Assembly (NCBI GenBank): GCA_016926625.1
Contig: JAFGOE010000036.1
Coordinates: forward strand, 1-41,375
Direction: 5' to 3'
Source of the DNA: Candidatus Zhuqueibacterota bacterium
Lineage (GTDB): Bacteria > Zhuqueibacterota > Zhuqueibacteria > Thermofontimicrobiales > Thiofontviventaceae
DNA length: 41,375 bases
Within the stretch, counting starts at the first letter, position 1; every line of letters starts with the position of its first letter. Positions 1-7,588 of the stretch are shown here, one piece after another. The position numbers and the translations under genes are program-made. Under the pieces are notes generated by a model. It saw only the letters and a program-made list of their open reading frames with translations. It searched no databases and was not told the DNA's origin.

Positions 1-1000
1 CGACACTCTCAGGTACGCTGACTTCCTGAGTGAGTCCCAAATCGCTCAAATGATTTTTCAACGATCCATGTACTTCCCGAATCGTATGTCGTTCAGCGTA
101 TATTGTTAAGGCTGATCCGTTCTGATGGAAAATAGCCCAGAATAAAATGACGACGCTGAAAACGGTGAGAAGAGCAGCTAATTGTGATTTATCCTCTTTT
201 GGTGCCTTGATCCATAATGAGCAATAGTAAATAACAATGGGTATCGAAGCGAAGAGAAATGCATCATTTGAATGAGTCAGAAATAGTGGATGCTTTAAAA
301 GCATACCTGGCAGGAACCAACCGACTAATCCCCCTGCTATAGCCGGTAAAAATACGCTGAGCAGCAGCTTAAGAACATGCCAATTCCCTTCGTGTCCCCT
401 GTCGATCATATCAATAGTCCTGACATGGCGCTGTCCCGTCCAAAACCAGGTCAACCCTATAAACATGCCTATTCCGGCTGCTGCAAATGCATATCCCCAG
501 CCGTACTTAATTCTCAGATACGCGGCGATGAAATTACAAATGAAAGCACCGATGTTTATCCCCATGTAAAATATATTGAAACCGGAATCTTTTAATTTTT
601 TATAGGGATCATGATCATAAAGTTTGCCTACTAATGAAGATATATTGGGTTTAAAAAATCCGTTCCCGATTATAATCAATAAGAGAGATGCATAGAATAC
701 CGTGTCTCCCGGAAAAGCCAGCCCGAGATATCCCAGGCCCATCAATATTCCACCAATACTGATAGCTAAGCGATATCCTAAAATTTTGTCAGCCAGTAAA
801 CCTCCGATGAACGGGGTCAGGTAGACCAGAGCGAGATAGGTACCATAGATATCGGCTGCTTTCACGTCGCTAAATCCTTTCCCGCCAGTCTTATCGATCA
901 TATACAGTGTGAAAATCCCTAACATGAGATAGAATCCAAACCGTTCCCACATCTCGGTGAAAAATAGAACGACTAACCCTCTGGGATGATTTTTAAACAT
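1..1000 (-). CDS. POT/PTR-family proton-dependent oligopeptide transporter (3' end cut by window)
   Basis: Reading the minus strand from the ATG at 1000 gives an open frame that runs off the window edge, so at least 333 residues are present and the C-terminus is missing. The protein opens with MFKNHPRGLVVLFFTEMWER followed by FGFYLMLGIFTLYM, which is the N-terminal signature of the POT (PTR2/DtpT) family of inner-membrane proton/di-tripeptide symporters. A later GNGFFKPNISSLVGKLYD segment matches the second conserved POT motif. Several hydrophobic helices follow. A GGAGGT ribosome-binding site lies just upstream of the ATG. The next gene downstream in the same direction of reading is outside the window; the gene upstream is an M20 dipeptidase, so peptide uptake and peptide hydrolysis are adjacent. 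Substrate (peptides versus nitrate or others) cannot be read from sequence alone. Confidence 0.9.
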   Translation of the reverse strand, partial: MFKNHPRGLVVLFFTEMWERFGFYLMLGIFTLYMIDKTGGKGFSDVKAADIYGTYLALVYLTPFIGGLLADKILGYRLAISIGGILMGLGYLGLAFPGDTVFYASLLLIIIGNGFFKPNISSLVGKLYDHDPYKKLKDSGFNIFYMGINIGAFICNFIAAYLRIKYGWGYAFAAAGIGMFIGLTWFWTGQRHVRTIDMIDRGHEGNWHVLKLLLSVFLPAIAGGLVGWFLPGMLLKHPLFLTHSNDAFLFASIPIVIYYCSLWIKAPKEDKSQLAALLTVFSVVILFWAIFHQNGSALTIYAERHTIREVHGSLKNHLSDLGLTQEVSVPESV

Positions 1001-1060
1001 GTGACCTCCAATCTGTCATGATGATTAACAAAATTTCATTTATATTCTTTTTTAGGTTGA

Positions 1061-2305
1061 TCATGCTAGCAAATCCAACGCAATCAAACTGATCAGCAGC
1101 GAAAAATCCACCAGTTGTTTCACTTCAATATATTCATTGGCTATGTGGGCTGTATCTCCTCCTGGCCCCCAACCGACCGTAAGGACATCGTGACGTATTA
1201 AATCTTTCGCATAAGTTCCACCGCATATGCCCAGAGGTTTTGGTTGGATATTTAGTATCTCCTCGGTGTTCTGCTGAATGGTTTTCACTAAAACATTATG
1301 TTGATCAACACTGAACGGGATAGTCTCGGAGATCACATCGATTTTAAAATTGGCTTTCTCAATTTTTCCGAAGCAGCTATGTAATTCTTTGATGATTGAC
1401 GCCCGTTTCATGCCCGGTACCGTGCGAATGTCTAAATAGATGTGGCAACTGCCCGGGACGACATTGGGGGACACGCCACCATGGATTTCGCCCAGATTTA
1501 TTGTGGGTTTGCCCAGAATCGGATGGAATTCATGGGGTAGTTCCAGCGTTTCGATCTGATTTATCAATTTTGTCATCATCAAAATTGCATTGATTCCCTT
1601 CTCTGGAGTCGATCCATGTGCTTGCTGTCCCGTCGCTGTTATCTTCACAATGATTCGCCCTTTTTCGGCGATGTCGATCTCTTGCATATCGCCACCGATA
1701 TCCGGTATGATGGCGTGCGTCGGATCAATTAGACGTTTCTCCAGAAGATAACCAATACCATAATCGATTCCATCGGGGTCGGTCGCTTCTTCATCCGATA
1801 AAGCGGCGATGAGTAATTGTCCTTTAAAAAGCTGATCCAAATCCAGGTCCTTCAAAATTGCAGCAGCCATGATCAGAGCAGCAAGAGGCCCTTTATTGTC
1901 ATTGGTACCTCTTCCGTATAGCCTGTCATTTTTCAGAACGACCTCGAACGGATCATGGTCCCAACCCTCTCCCGCTGGCACAACATCCATATGGGCCGGA
2001 ACCAGTAATCGTATTCCGTTCGTGTTACTGCCTAATTTACCGATAATATTGGATCGCCCCTCCATTCGGGCGAACTCGTGGTAGGGAATGTCGAATTGTG
2101 CAAAGTCTCTCTTTACGATGTTCGCGACTCGATATTCTTCACCACGCATTTTAAGATGAGGAAATTCGGGCAATTTTTCAGAGATCACGTTGATTGTTTG
2201 TTCTTTTACCATCTCCGTCACTAAACGGATTATCTTCTCCCTGATCTCGATGTAATTGTCCTTATAATAGGTTCTAATCCCATGTCTTGCATCATTTGTG
2301 TTCAT
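1061..2305 (-). CDS. M20-family metallopeptidase, PepV/Xaa-His dipeptidase-like
   Basis: A 414-residue cytosolic zinc peptidase of the M20 family. The metal-site motifs appear in order: HMD at 105-107, GTNDNKGP with Asp136, the catalytic pair Glu172-Glu173 in SDEEATD, Asp202, and a late His in GGDTAH. AHGSTPEKG near 229-237 starts the dimerisation/lid domain. Length and motif spacing fit the PepV/carnosinase-like dipeptidases rather than DapE or ArgE, but exact substrate is not determinable. The ATG at 2305 is preceded by GGAGG. It lies 60 bp upstream of the POT peptide transporter in the same direction, which suggests a peptide import-and-cleave pair. No signal peptide is visible. Confidence 0.88.
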   Translation of the reverse strand: MNTNDARHGIRTYYKDNYIEIREKIIRLVTEMVKEQTINVISEKLPEFPHLKMRGEEYRVANIVKRDFAQFDIPYHEFARMEGRSNIIGKLGSNTNGIRLLVPAHMDVVPAGEGWDHDPFEVVLKNDRLYGRGTNDNKGPLAALIMAAAILKDLDLDQLFKGQLLIAALSDEEATDPDGIDYGIGYLLEKRLIDPTHAIIPDIGGDMQEIDIAEKGRIIVKITATGQQAHGSTPEKGINAILMMTKLINQIETLELPHEFHPILGKPTINLGEIHGGVSPNVVPGSCHIYLDIRTVPGMKRASIIKELHSCFGKIEKANFKIDVISETIPFSVDQHNVLVKTIQQNTEEILNIQPKPLGICGGTYAKDLIRHDVLTVGWGPGGDTAHIANEYIEVKQLVDFSLLISLIALDLLA

Positions 2306-2761
2306 AGCGACATCCTCCGTTTTGGATGAATAGTTTTATAAAGTTAATTATGGATTTTAGAAAAAAAATCTATCTTTAAGCCATCAGCTGTGACAAGCTT
2401 CATTTGAAAAATCTAATAGTAAAACAATCAGATTTGGCATGTCATATATACAAAAAGCATGATTAATTAGCAATAGGCTGCCAGTGCTTTCCTGTTGTTG
2501 TCTATTTCCAGACAAAGTCTGAAATGAAATGTAAAACTCTGACAAATGGAGGCAAATTATTGGAGGTAAGAAAAATAAAATTCAATCAAAACATTCACCG
2601 TGGAGACTTAAGAGTGGATGAATGATGCAAGTCAGGCGAGAAGCGCTTGTTCGCAACTTTGAAATACAAATTTTACCGTAAACATGTGTTTTATGATGCA
2701 GACACGGTTAAACCTAGCTGTTCACGCGTCAACCTGCATTTTACCGCATTGCAGACTATTA
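2306..2761. other. 456-bp intergenic region
   Basis: I find no credible gene here. The region is the 5' flank of the M20 peptidase. On the minus strand TTGTCA (2391-2396) and TAGATT (2367-2372) are spaced 18 bp apart and could be a weak promoter for it, followed by the GGAGG ribosome-binding site. A small inverted repeat (CTGCA/TGCAG around 2733-2753) lies just 3' of the seven-helix protein gene but has no T-tract. Two GGAGG strings on the plus strand near 2546 and 2563 are not followed by an open frame of useful length. Confidence 0.4.
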
Positions 2762-3934
2762 TTATTTATTAAATTGATCTCTTAACCGATCAACCGATCG
2801 AAGTGTGCCTAATCGCTCTTTATATCCTGGGAACTCTAATAATTCTTTTATGTTGATGTCAATATTGTCCGGTGCAATACGAATACGATAGTGCCCTTTG
2901 TGATCGTTATCAAAAAGTTCGGTTCTTAATATGCTTGCGTTTATCTTACAGCCGATCTCATCTATAATTCTTCTTATATTCTTGCAATCGTGAATGTCTT
3001 TTTTTACGCTGAGCCAGGCCTCATCCGCAGATTCGTATTGAATTCGTCTTGTTAAAAACTTGAGAAGATATTCAAAAGGAGTTAGATTGAACTCGGCTCT
3101 ATGATTAACCAGGTCAGGAGGGACGGTTATCTCAACCTGACCCTTGTTATTTTTTATACCCAGAATACGAATACTCATCTCTTTCGATTGCGGCCTTTTC
3201 GCTACAACCTCGACCCAGCTCATCGCTAAAGCAAGCAGTATCGTCATGATGGTCACCTTCGATACGAGATGTAAATATTGAAATAACCATTCATCGACGT
3301 TGTTTTTTAACGACGGCCAGATTTCTGGTACTTGTGAACATATCATGATGAAAATAGATATCCCGGTGAAAATCATGATTATTTTAAAATCGCGGATATA
3401 GAATGTCTTGATGAGCGCTGCTCCCATTACCAGAATCGTTATGAGTGCATAGAAAAATTCGGGTAATAAGATAATTTCGTCTTTATCAGGTCCCACGAGG
3501 ATTAAAATGGAGGTAAGAAGGCATATGACGGCGGAAAAAATGATGATGATCCTTGTATAACGATGATAGTCCTGGATCAGGTTCAATTTTTCAGGACCAT
3601 GGTCAAAATATGGCAAACTAAGTAAGAGGAACATATTATTGAACGTGGATATCAGACTTCTTATGCCCTGGTATAATTCCTCAGAGGAATAGCGAATGAC
3701 TGTCTCTTTTAACAGAAGCCATGTTCCGGATAACGTCCAACAGAAAATGGCACATGCTATCCAGATCAATCCATAATCATATACGGTTTTTTCATTTTTA
3801 GATTCCTGGTCTTTCGTTTTTTGAATTTTCAACCATATCGCTATCAAAATGACTGCCACAACTGTACTGAGTGTAATGAGGGACGAGGCATAAAACTTTT
3901 CTAATGCGGTTAATGGTAGAAGTTGTGATTTCAT
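2762..3934 (-). CDS. Uncharacterised seven-helix membrane protein with cytosolic C-terminal domain
   Basis: I do not recognise a named family. The 390-residue protein has about seven hydrophobic segments (roughly 17-36, 55-75, 92-110, 127-148, 158-178, 183-200, 222-242), no cleavable signal peptide, and a soluble tail from about 253 to the end. Within the tail, NLTPFEYLLKFLTRR followed about 70 residues later by HYRIRIAPDNI loosely recalls the winged-helix layout of OmpR-type C-terminal domains, but this is a weak impression and not a domain call. The architecture resembles a membrane sensor with an intracellular output domain. The ATG at 3934 has a good GGAGGG ribosome-binding site. The gene is flanked by gaps of 456 and 293 bp, so it is probably transcribed alone. 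Confidence 0.75.
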   Translation of the reverse strand: MKSQLLPLTALEKFYASSLITLSTVVAVILIAIWLKIQKTKDQESKNEKTVYDYGLIWIACAIFCWTLSGTWLLLKETVIRYSSEELYQGIRSLISTFNNMFLLLSLPYFDHGPEKLNLIQDYHRYTRIIIIFSAVICLLTSILILVGPDKDEIILLPEFFYALITILVMGAALIKTFYIRDFKIIMIFTGISIFIMICSQVPEIWPSLKNNVDEWLFQYLHLVSKVTIMTILLALAMSWVEVVAKRPQSKEMSIRILGIKNNKGQVEITVPPDLVNHRAEFNLTPFEYLLKFLTRRIQYESADEAWLSVKKDIHDCKNIRRIIDEIGCKINASILRTELFDNDHKGHYRIRIAPDNIDINIKELLEFPGYKERLGTLRSVDRLRDQFNK

Positions 3935-4227
3935 TTATGAATCCCTCCTTTTATGGTATGCGATATCCGCCTGAAACGTCATGCATAAAAAGCAGGTAGC
4001 CTCTCGTCCAGCATGGGTAAAATGAATCAAGCTGTAGATGACGAGGTGGCTCATATGAATTTCTATTCAGTTGAACTGATAAAAGTTATAGATGTCGATT
4101 TGATGCGTAATACCACGTTGAACTACGAAACGCTTTTATGCGACAGACGAGTTGTTTCGCTCACCGTCCTGATGGGATATTAAATTAGAGCCGTTGTGAA
4201 AAGCATGTCGATACGAATGCCACTCGC
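3935..4227. other. 293-bp intergenic region
   Basis: Lies 5' of the seven-helix membrane protein gene and 3' of the YdjC-type gene, both on the minus strand. I see only the GGAGGG ribosome-binding site at the right edge of this flank and no gene, strong hairpin or clear promoter. Confidence 0.35.
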
Positions 4228-5145
4228 TTAGTATCCATCCACTTGGGGACGCTTCATCGCCTCGAGGCCTTTCATCTTGATGACGTTGCGATAGGTGATG
4301 AATTTAATTTGTCGCTCTTTGATGATCTGTATAAATTCATCCGACATCAGCGCTTTAAATTCAGCGAATCGATGGTTAGACATCTTCTCTAAGGGGTACT
4401 CATCGTTCTGGTCTATGAGTGCTCCCATCTCATCGCTATTTAATCCGATATGAGAGACCAACAGGTTGATATGTCCCGGTTGCAGCTTTTGCGCTAATCT
4501 TACCAGGCTATCTGTTTTAGACTCAACGGGAACAGAATAGAGCGCGGCGTATCCCTGTTCATCAAAATAGATCGCGATACCGAGTTTATATTTTCGAGCG
4601 AGTGATTCTACGATCTCGCGCCATTCCTGTCTCGCCACGGCGGTGCCCATGTGATAATCGATGTAATCGATTTTTAAACCGCTGCTTAATGCTCGCTCGA
4701 TCTGAGCCGTCAACTCGCGCTCGATCTCTTCGTCCTGTGGATCGTTTGCGAAGAGTTTTTTGATGGACGGGAAGAAATAACCATTGCTGTCCACCAGAGA
4801 CGGTACGGCAGACGCACCAAGCACAGGCCCCCAGCGATAATATTTCCATTCAGAATTGAGAGTCAAATGGACTCCCACCGCGATTTGGGGGTTTTTGCTT
4901 AAGATAGCGACTGCTTCCTGATACCAGGGGCATACGAACATGACCGATGCTGAAAACGGGATTCCGTGCTTAATCAGACTGTCGGCCGCCATGTTTACGG
5001 TGTGATTCATTCCGATGTCGTCGCATCGTATTAAAAGAAAAATGTCGTCCGCACCTGAGGGCTCGATAGCGTATGTATTCTGATAACAGATAATCAGAGA
5101 GATGATAATCACCAGTAGGGGGACAAATGGGCGAAAATTTCTCAT
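4228..5145 (-). CDS. Exported ChbG/YdjC-family carbohydrate deacetylase-like protein
   Basis: A 305-residue protein with an N-terminal signal sequence or anchor (hydrophobic stretch about 8-22, then a possible cleavage near Ala26). The rest matches the YdjC/ChbG family, metal-dependent amidohydrolases that deacetylate oligosaccharides: Asp42-Asp43 in IRCDDIGM, His93 in GVHLTL, His165 in IDYHMG and a later SHIG motif. Known ChbG proteins are usually cytosolic, so an exported form points to action in the periplasm or outside on surface or environmental glycans; that is inference. The ATG at 5145 is preceded by a GCGAGG-type ribosome-binding site. Upstream, a TTGACA box sits at 5297-5302 on the minus strand but the matching -10 (TAATTT, 5274-5279) is poor. 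Confidence 0.82.
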   Translation of the reverse strand: MRNFRPFVPLLVIIISLIICYQNTYAIEPSGADDIFLLIRCDDIGMNHTVNMAADSLIKHGIPFSASVMFVCPWYQEAVAILSKNPQIAVGVHLTLNSEWKYYRWGPVLGASAVPSLVDSNGYFFPSIKKLFANDPQDEEIERELTAQIERALSSGLKIDYIDYHMGTAVARQEWREIVESLARKYKLGIAIYFDEQGYAALYSVPVESKTDSLVRLAQKLQPGHINLLVSHIGLNSDEMGALIDQNDEYPLEKMSNHRFAEFKALMSDEFIQIIKERQIKFITYRNVIKMKGLEAMKRPQVDGY

Positions 5146-5302
5146 TGGATACCTCGCAAATGGATAATTATACTGTGTTTAACAAGAACGTTAACTACTG
5201 AAATTCCCCGAAATAATTTTTACTTACATGATCCGGGGCATGGTATTCGGATTAAGTAACACAAATTTATTTTAAATTAAGTAATTATCATTGCATTGTC
5301 AA

Positions 5303-5314
5303 GTTAATATTAAC
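5303..5314. promoter_or_regulatory. 12-bp perfect palindrome in a divergent intergenic region
   Basis: GTTAATATTAAC is a perfect palindrome. It directly abuts the minus-strand TTGACA box (5297-5302) of the YdjC-type gene and lies 10 bp upstream of the plus-strand -35-like TTGCTT (5325-5330) of the zinc-ribbon gene. Its position makes it a candidate operator for one or both genes, but AT-rich palindromes of this size also arise by chance. Confidence 0.35.
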
Positions 5315-5324
5315 AAAAAGTAAC

Positions 5325-5353
5325 TTGCTTTCTGAAATACAATTTTCTATATT
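5325..5353 (+). promoter_or_regulatory. Candidate sigma-70-type promoter for the zinc-ribbon pair
   Basis: TTGCTT at 5325-5330, a 17-bp spacer, and TATATT at 5348-5353, about 33 bp before the ATG at 5386. The -35 match is only partial, but the -10 hexamer is the same one seen in the other candidate promoters of this window. Confidence 0.45.
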
Positions 5354-5385
5354 CTATCTCATAATATGAAAGACAGAGAGAAACT

Positions 5386-5631
5386 ATGTTGTCATGTCCC
5401 CGATGTAAAGAGTTCGATTACCATCGTTCCCATGCTAAAACGGATTACGAACGACTCCGGAAAATCATTTTTAAACAGAGAAAGTACCGATGTCACAGTT
5501 GCGGTTATGTTGGTTGGGAAAAGAGCCGTTCTCTGGATAAACGATCCGTATTAAAGACGGTGTTTCTTTATGCCACCGTTATTCTCATTGCCATGTTGGT
5601 CGGCATCCTATCGAGATCTTTCTTGATGTGA
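5386..5631 (+). CDS. Small zinc-ribbon protein with C-terminal membrane helix (copy 1)
   Basis: An 81-residue protein. The N-terminal half holds two CxxC knuckles, Cys4/Cys7 and Cys36/Cys39, typical of a zinc ribbon. About 29 residues separate them, including a basic KIIFKQRKYRC stretch. The C-terminal part (about 58-78) is one hydrophobic helix ending near the C-terminus, so the zinc ribbon is predicted to face the cytosol on a tail anchor. Function is unknown. It is paralogous to the next gene: both share the LRK-IFKQR-YRCHSC core and the same ribbon-then-helix plan. Ribosome-binding site is weak (GAGAGAAA). An overlapping frame beginning at 5366 is not supported by the conserved cysteines. 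Confidence 0.75.
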   Translation: MLSCPRCKEFDYHRSHAKTDYERLRKIIFKQRKYRCHSCGYVGWEKSRSLDKRSVLKTVFLYATVILIAMLVGILSRSFLM

Positions 5632-5718
5632 TGCTGGTCATCGGTACTCCAACGAGTACAATCGATCAGATGTAGATTTCATGTTCGTCATATTCAGAAT
5701 CAATAGGGGGAACTACTG

Positions 5719-5973
5719 ATGCATGCTACCTTTACCTGTCCGCAGTGCGGCAACTCGACCTACTACAGATCCAGAACACACAATTTTATGGAAAGTCTTA
5801 GAAAACTAATTTTCAAGCAACGACCGTATCGTTGTCATAGCTGCGACTATAGGGGATGGCTGGTTATTAAATCAAAGAAAGCACATCTTCCACGGAAACG
5901 ATATGTTCTCTATATCGGGATAATCGTTATCTCCTGCTTAATTGGCTTGATTCTGGGAACTGTCATTTCATGA
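5719..5973 (+). CDS. Small zinc-ribbon protein with C-terminal membrane helix (copy 2)
   Basis: An 84-residue paralogue of the preceding gene, 87 bp downstream. Cys7/Cys10 and Cys39/Cys42 form the predicted zinc ribbon, with the shared LIFKQRPYRCHSC core between, and residues about 60-82 form a single membrane helix. A GGGGG-containing ribosome-binding site precedes the ATG. The two copies differ mainly in the residues between the first Cys pair and the core and in the linker to the helix, so they have diverged for some time. They may act as a heterodimer, but nothing in the sequence proves it. Confidence 0.78.
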   Translation: MHATFTCPQCGNSTYYRSRTHNFMESLRKLIFKQRPYRCHSCDYRGWLVIKSKKAHLPRKRYVLYIGIIVISCLIGLILGTVIS

Positions 5974-6308
5974 AGACGGTCGATAGATAAGGTTTGAGCT
6001 GATCATTTATCGATCGACCATCCTTCGTTATTTGTGTATACACCGTCAGGATACCCTTCTTCCATGCATGTTTACAATGATCGGCGACATGGATTGTTCA
6101 ACCATTTTTGGGCAGAATGGCTATAAATTATAGACTAAAATTATTTTTTAAAATTAAAAAAACAATGGGAACTTTAACATGAAATGGCAATAGAATAGTT
6201 GATATAAAATGACACATTATTGAAAGATTATTCTTGCATTTTTCGAATTTATTATATAACTTTGCCGAAAAATATTTAAAACAATTCAAAATTAAAGGAG
6301 TAAGAATT
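5974..6308. other. 335-bp intergenic region
   Basis: After the hairpin at 5978-6019 the sequence becomes strongly AT-rich (about 6120-6300). It ends with an AAAGGAG ribosome-binding site for the acidic protein. A TTGCAT near 6234 followed 15 bp later by TATAAC could be a promoter, but the spacing is poor. I see no gene in the stretch. Confidence 0.4.
5978..6019 (+). terminator. Imperfect hairpin after the zinc-ribbon pair
   Basis: Left arm 5978-5990 and right arm 6007-6019 pair over 13 bp with one internal mismatch (GGTCGAT...ATCGACC at the base), around a 16-nt loop, starting 4 bp after the stop codon of the second zinc-ribbon gene. There is no T-run, so it would be a weak terminator or an mRNA 3'-end stabiliser rather than a canonical intrinsic terminator. 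Confidence 0.4.
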
Positions 6309-6620
6309 ATGGTTTCAATGAGGTTTGATGAGGATTTCGATTACGATACGATGGACTCATTTTACAATTTCCAGGAAGACGACGATTGGGGAGATAGCGA
6401 TTGGGAAGATGATGAGGTTGAAGAAGATTGGGACGATGAGGAAGAATGGGAAGATGATGATGAATGGGAAGAGGATGATGAGGACTGGGATGATAGCGAA
6501 GAGGACGATGAAGACGATGAAGATTTCGATGATGATGAAGATTGGGATGAAGATGAAGAGGAGGAAGAAGAGGAGGATGACGAATGGGAAGAGGGAAAAA
6601 ATGAAGATTGGGAGAATTAA
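6309..6620 (+). CDS. Hyperacidic Asp/Glu/Trp low-complexity protein
   Basis: A 103-residue protein. After a short start (MVSMRFDEDFDYDTMDSFYN) nearly every residue is Asp or Glu, interrupted by Trp at fairly regular spacing in units such as DDDWGDSDWED and EEEWEDDDEWEE. Predicted charge is extremely negative and the chain is almost certainly disordered. I chose the ATG at 6309 because AAAGGAG sits at the right distance before it; an in-frame ATG at 6234 would add 25 unlike residues and has no such site. Overlapping frames here encode Lys/Met-rich shadows. Function is unknown; possibilities include a nucleic-acid mimic, a metal or cation binder, or a chaperone for basic proteins. I know of no characterised family with this Trp pattern. 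Confidence 0.7.
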   Translation: MVSMRFDEDFDYDTMDSFYNFQEDDDWGDSDWEDDEVEEDWDDEEEWEDDDEWEEDDEDWDDSEEDDEDDEDFDDDEDWDEDEEEEEEEDDEWEEGKNEDWEN

Positions 6621-6639
6621 TCCTCTTATCTCCTGCTTC

Positions 6640-7587
6640 TCATGATAAGTTTTCCAGAATCAATGCCACCAATAACGGGACCATGATTTCATGATGTCCC
6701 GTGAAATGATATCCCTTTCCTGATTTCTGAGTTGGTCTTTGGACTACATTGACCATCGGTCGATAATGATAGATCATATCGAAATTTGCTGTGGTGAAAC
6801 CATGAGCCTTATGTCCGATATTCCTGGCCATAGTCAGTGCTTTTAAAAAGACTTCGGGAAGAATCACAGCGGATCCGATGTTTAACACGACACCACCCCG
6901 TTCGAGTCTTGCTACCTGTCCAGCAAATATCTTAAAGTCGCGATAGGAAAGTTCCCCGATAACGGCTCCATCAGAGTTTGCATGTTGATGAACAATATCA
7001 GTCCCGATAGCCACATGTACAGTCAGCGGAATATCCATCTTATAGGCGTTTGCAGCGATGCTCATATCATTGTAAAGGCAATCGGCTTCGATCAAGGCTT
7101 TACCCACGGATTCCCCATAACCCAGTCCCAGCTTGCTGCCTGTTAACAACGCGTTGTTTATAAATTCAGGAGTTTCTCTGACCATCCCGAAGCTCCCGTC
7201 CTCGATAGCAGCCGCGACATCTTCTGATGTCGTGCCCCACAACGCAGTCTCCGCATCATGGATCACTCCTGCACCGTTAAATGCGATGCAACTCACGATT
7301 TTCTTTTCTATTAGTTGAACAATAAGAGGATTTAATCCACATTTAATGACATGGGCGCCCATCATCAAAATAATCGGTTTGTCGTGATGTACCGCATCGA
7401 CGATATCGGCGACCAGGTGTCGTAAATCATCCCCTTTTAATACATGTGGAATGGAATCGATAAATTTGGATAGTGATGATCCTCTGTTATATTTGGAGGC
7501 GAATTGGAGTGTATTAACCTTGCTGGTACGATCTTTTATCGAGTATTCTTTGATCTTATCGATGTCAATTTCTTTGTGACGGGACAT
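6640..7587 (-). CDS. Conserved protein of unknown function (Rossmann/DHS-like motifs, uncertain)
   Basis: About 315 residues, cytosolic. Distinctive strings are MMGAHVIKCGLNPLI, AFNGAGVIHDAETAL, TSEDVAAAIEDGSFGM, VHVAIGTDIVHQH, GGVVLNIGSAVILPEVFLKA and NFDMIYHYRPMVNVVQRPT. From memory, similar proteins occur in Gemmatimonadota and other FCB-related bacteria without a known reaction. The glycine-rich turns and conserved His/Asp suggest an enzyme with a nucleotide-binding fold; a link to the deoxyhypusine-synthase fold is possible but unproven. The ATG at 7587 begins one base after the stop of the DUF3108 gene; a GTG at 7617 would extend into that gene and is less likely. The two genes are co-transcribed. 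Confidence 0.65.
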   Translation of the reverse strand: MSRHKEIDIDKIKEYSIKDRTSKVNTLQFASKYNRGSSLSKFIDSIPHVLKGDDLRHLVADIVDAVHHDKPIILMMGAHVIKCGLNPLIVQLIEKKIVSCIAFNGAGVIHDAETALWGTTSEDVAAAIEDGSFGMVRETPEFINNALLTGSKLGLGYGESVGKALIEADCLYNDMSIAANAYKMDIPLTVHVAIGTDIVHQHANSDGAVIGELSYRDFKIFAGQVARLERGGVVLNIGSAVILPEVFLKALTMARNIGHKAHGFTTANFDMIYHYRPMVNVVQRPTQKSGKGYHFTGHHEIMVPLLVALILENLS

Positions 7588-7588
7588 A

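Noticed and set aside
6325-6645. 106-codon Lys/Met/Arg-rich frame over the acidic gene
   Set aside because: It is the shifted reading of GAT/GAA-rich codons, and only the acidic frame has a ribosome-binding site.
6640-7587. Deoxyhypusine synthase
   Set aside because: The glycine-rich motifs invite the name but the family's own active-site Lys region and GTGG motif are not visible, so I leave the function open.
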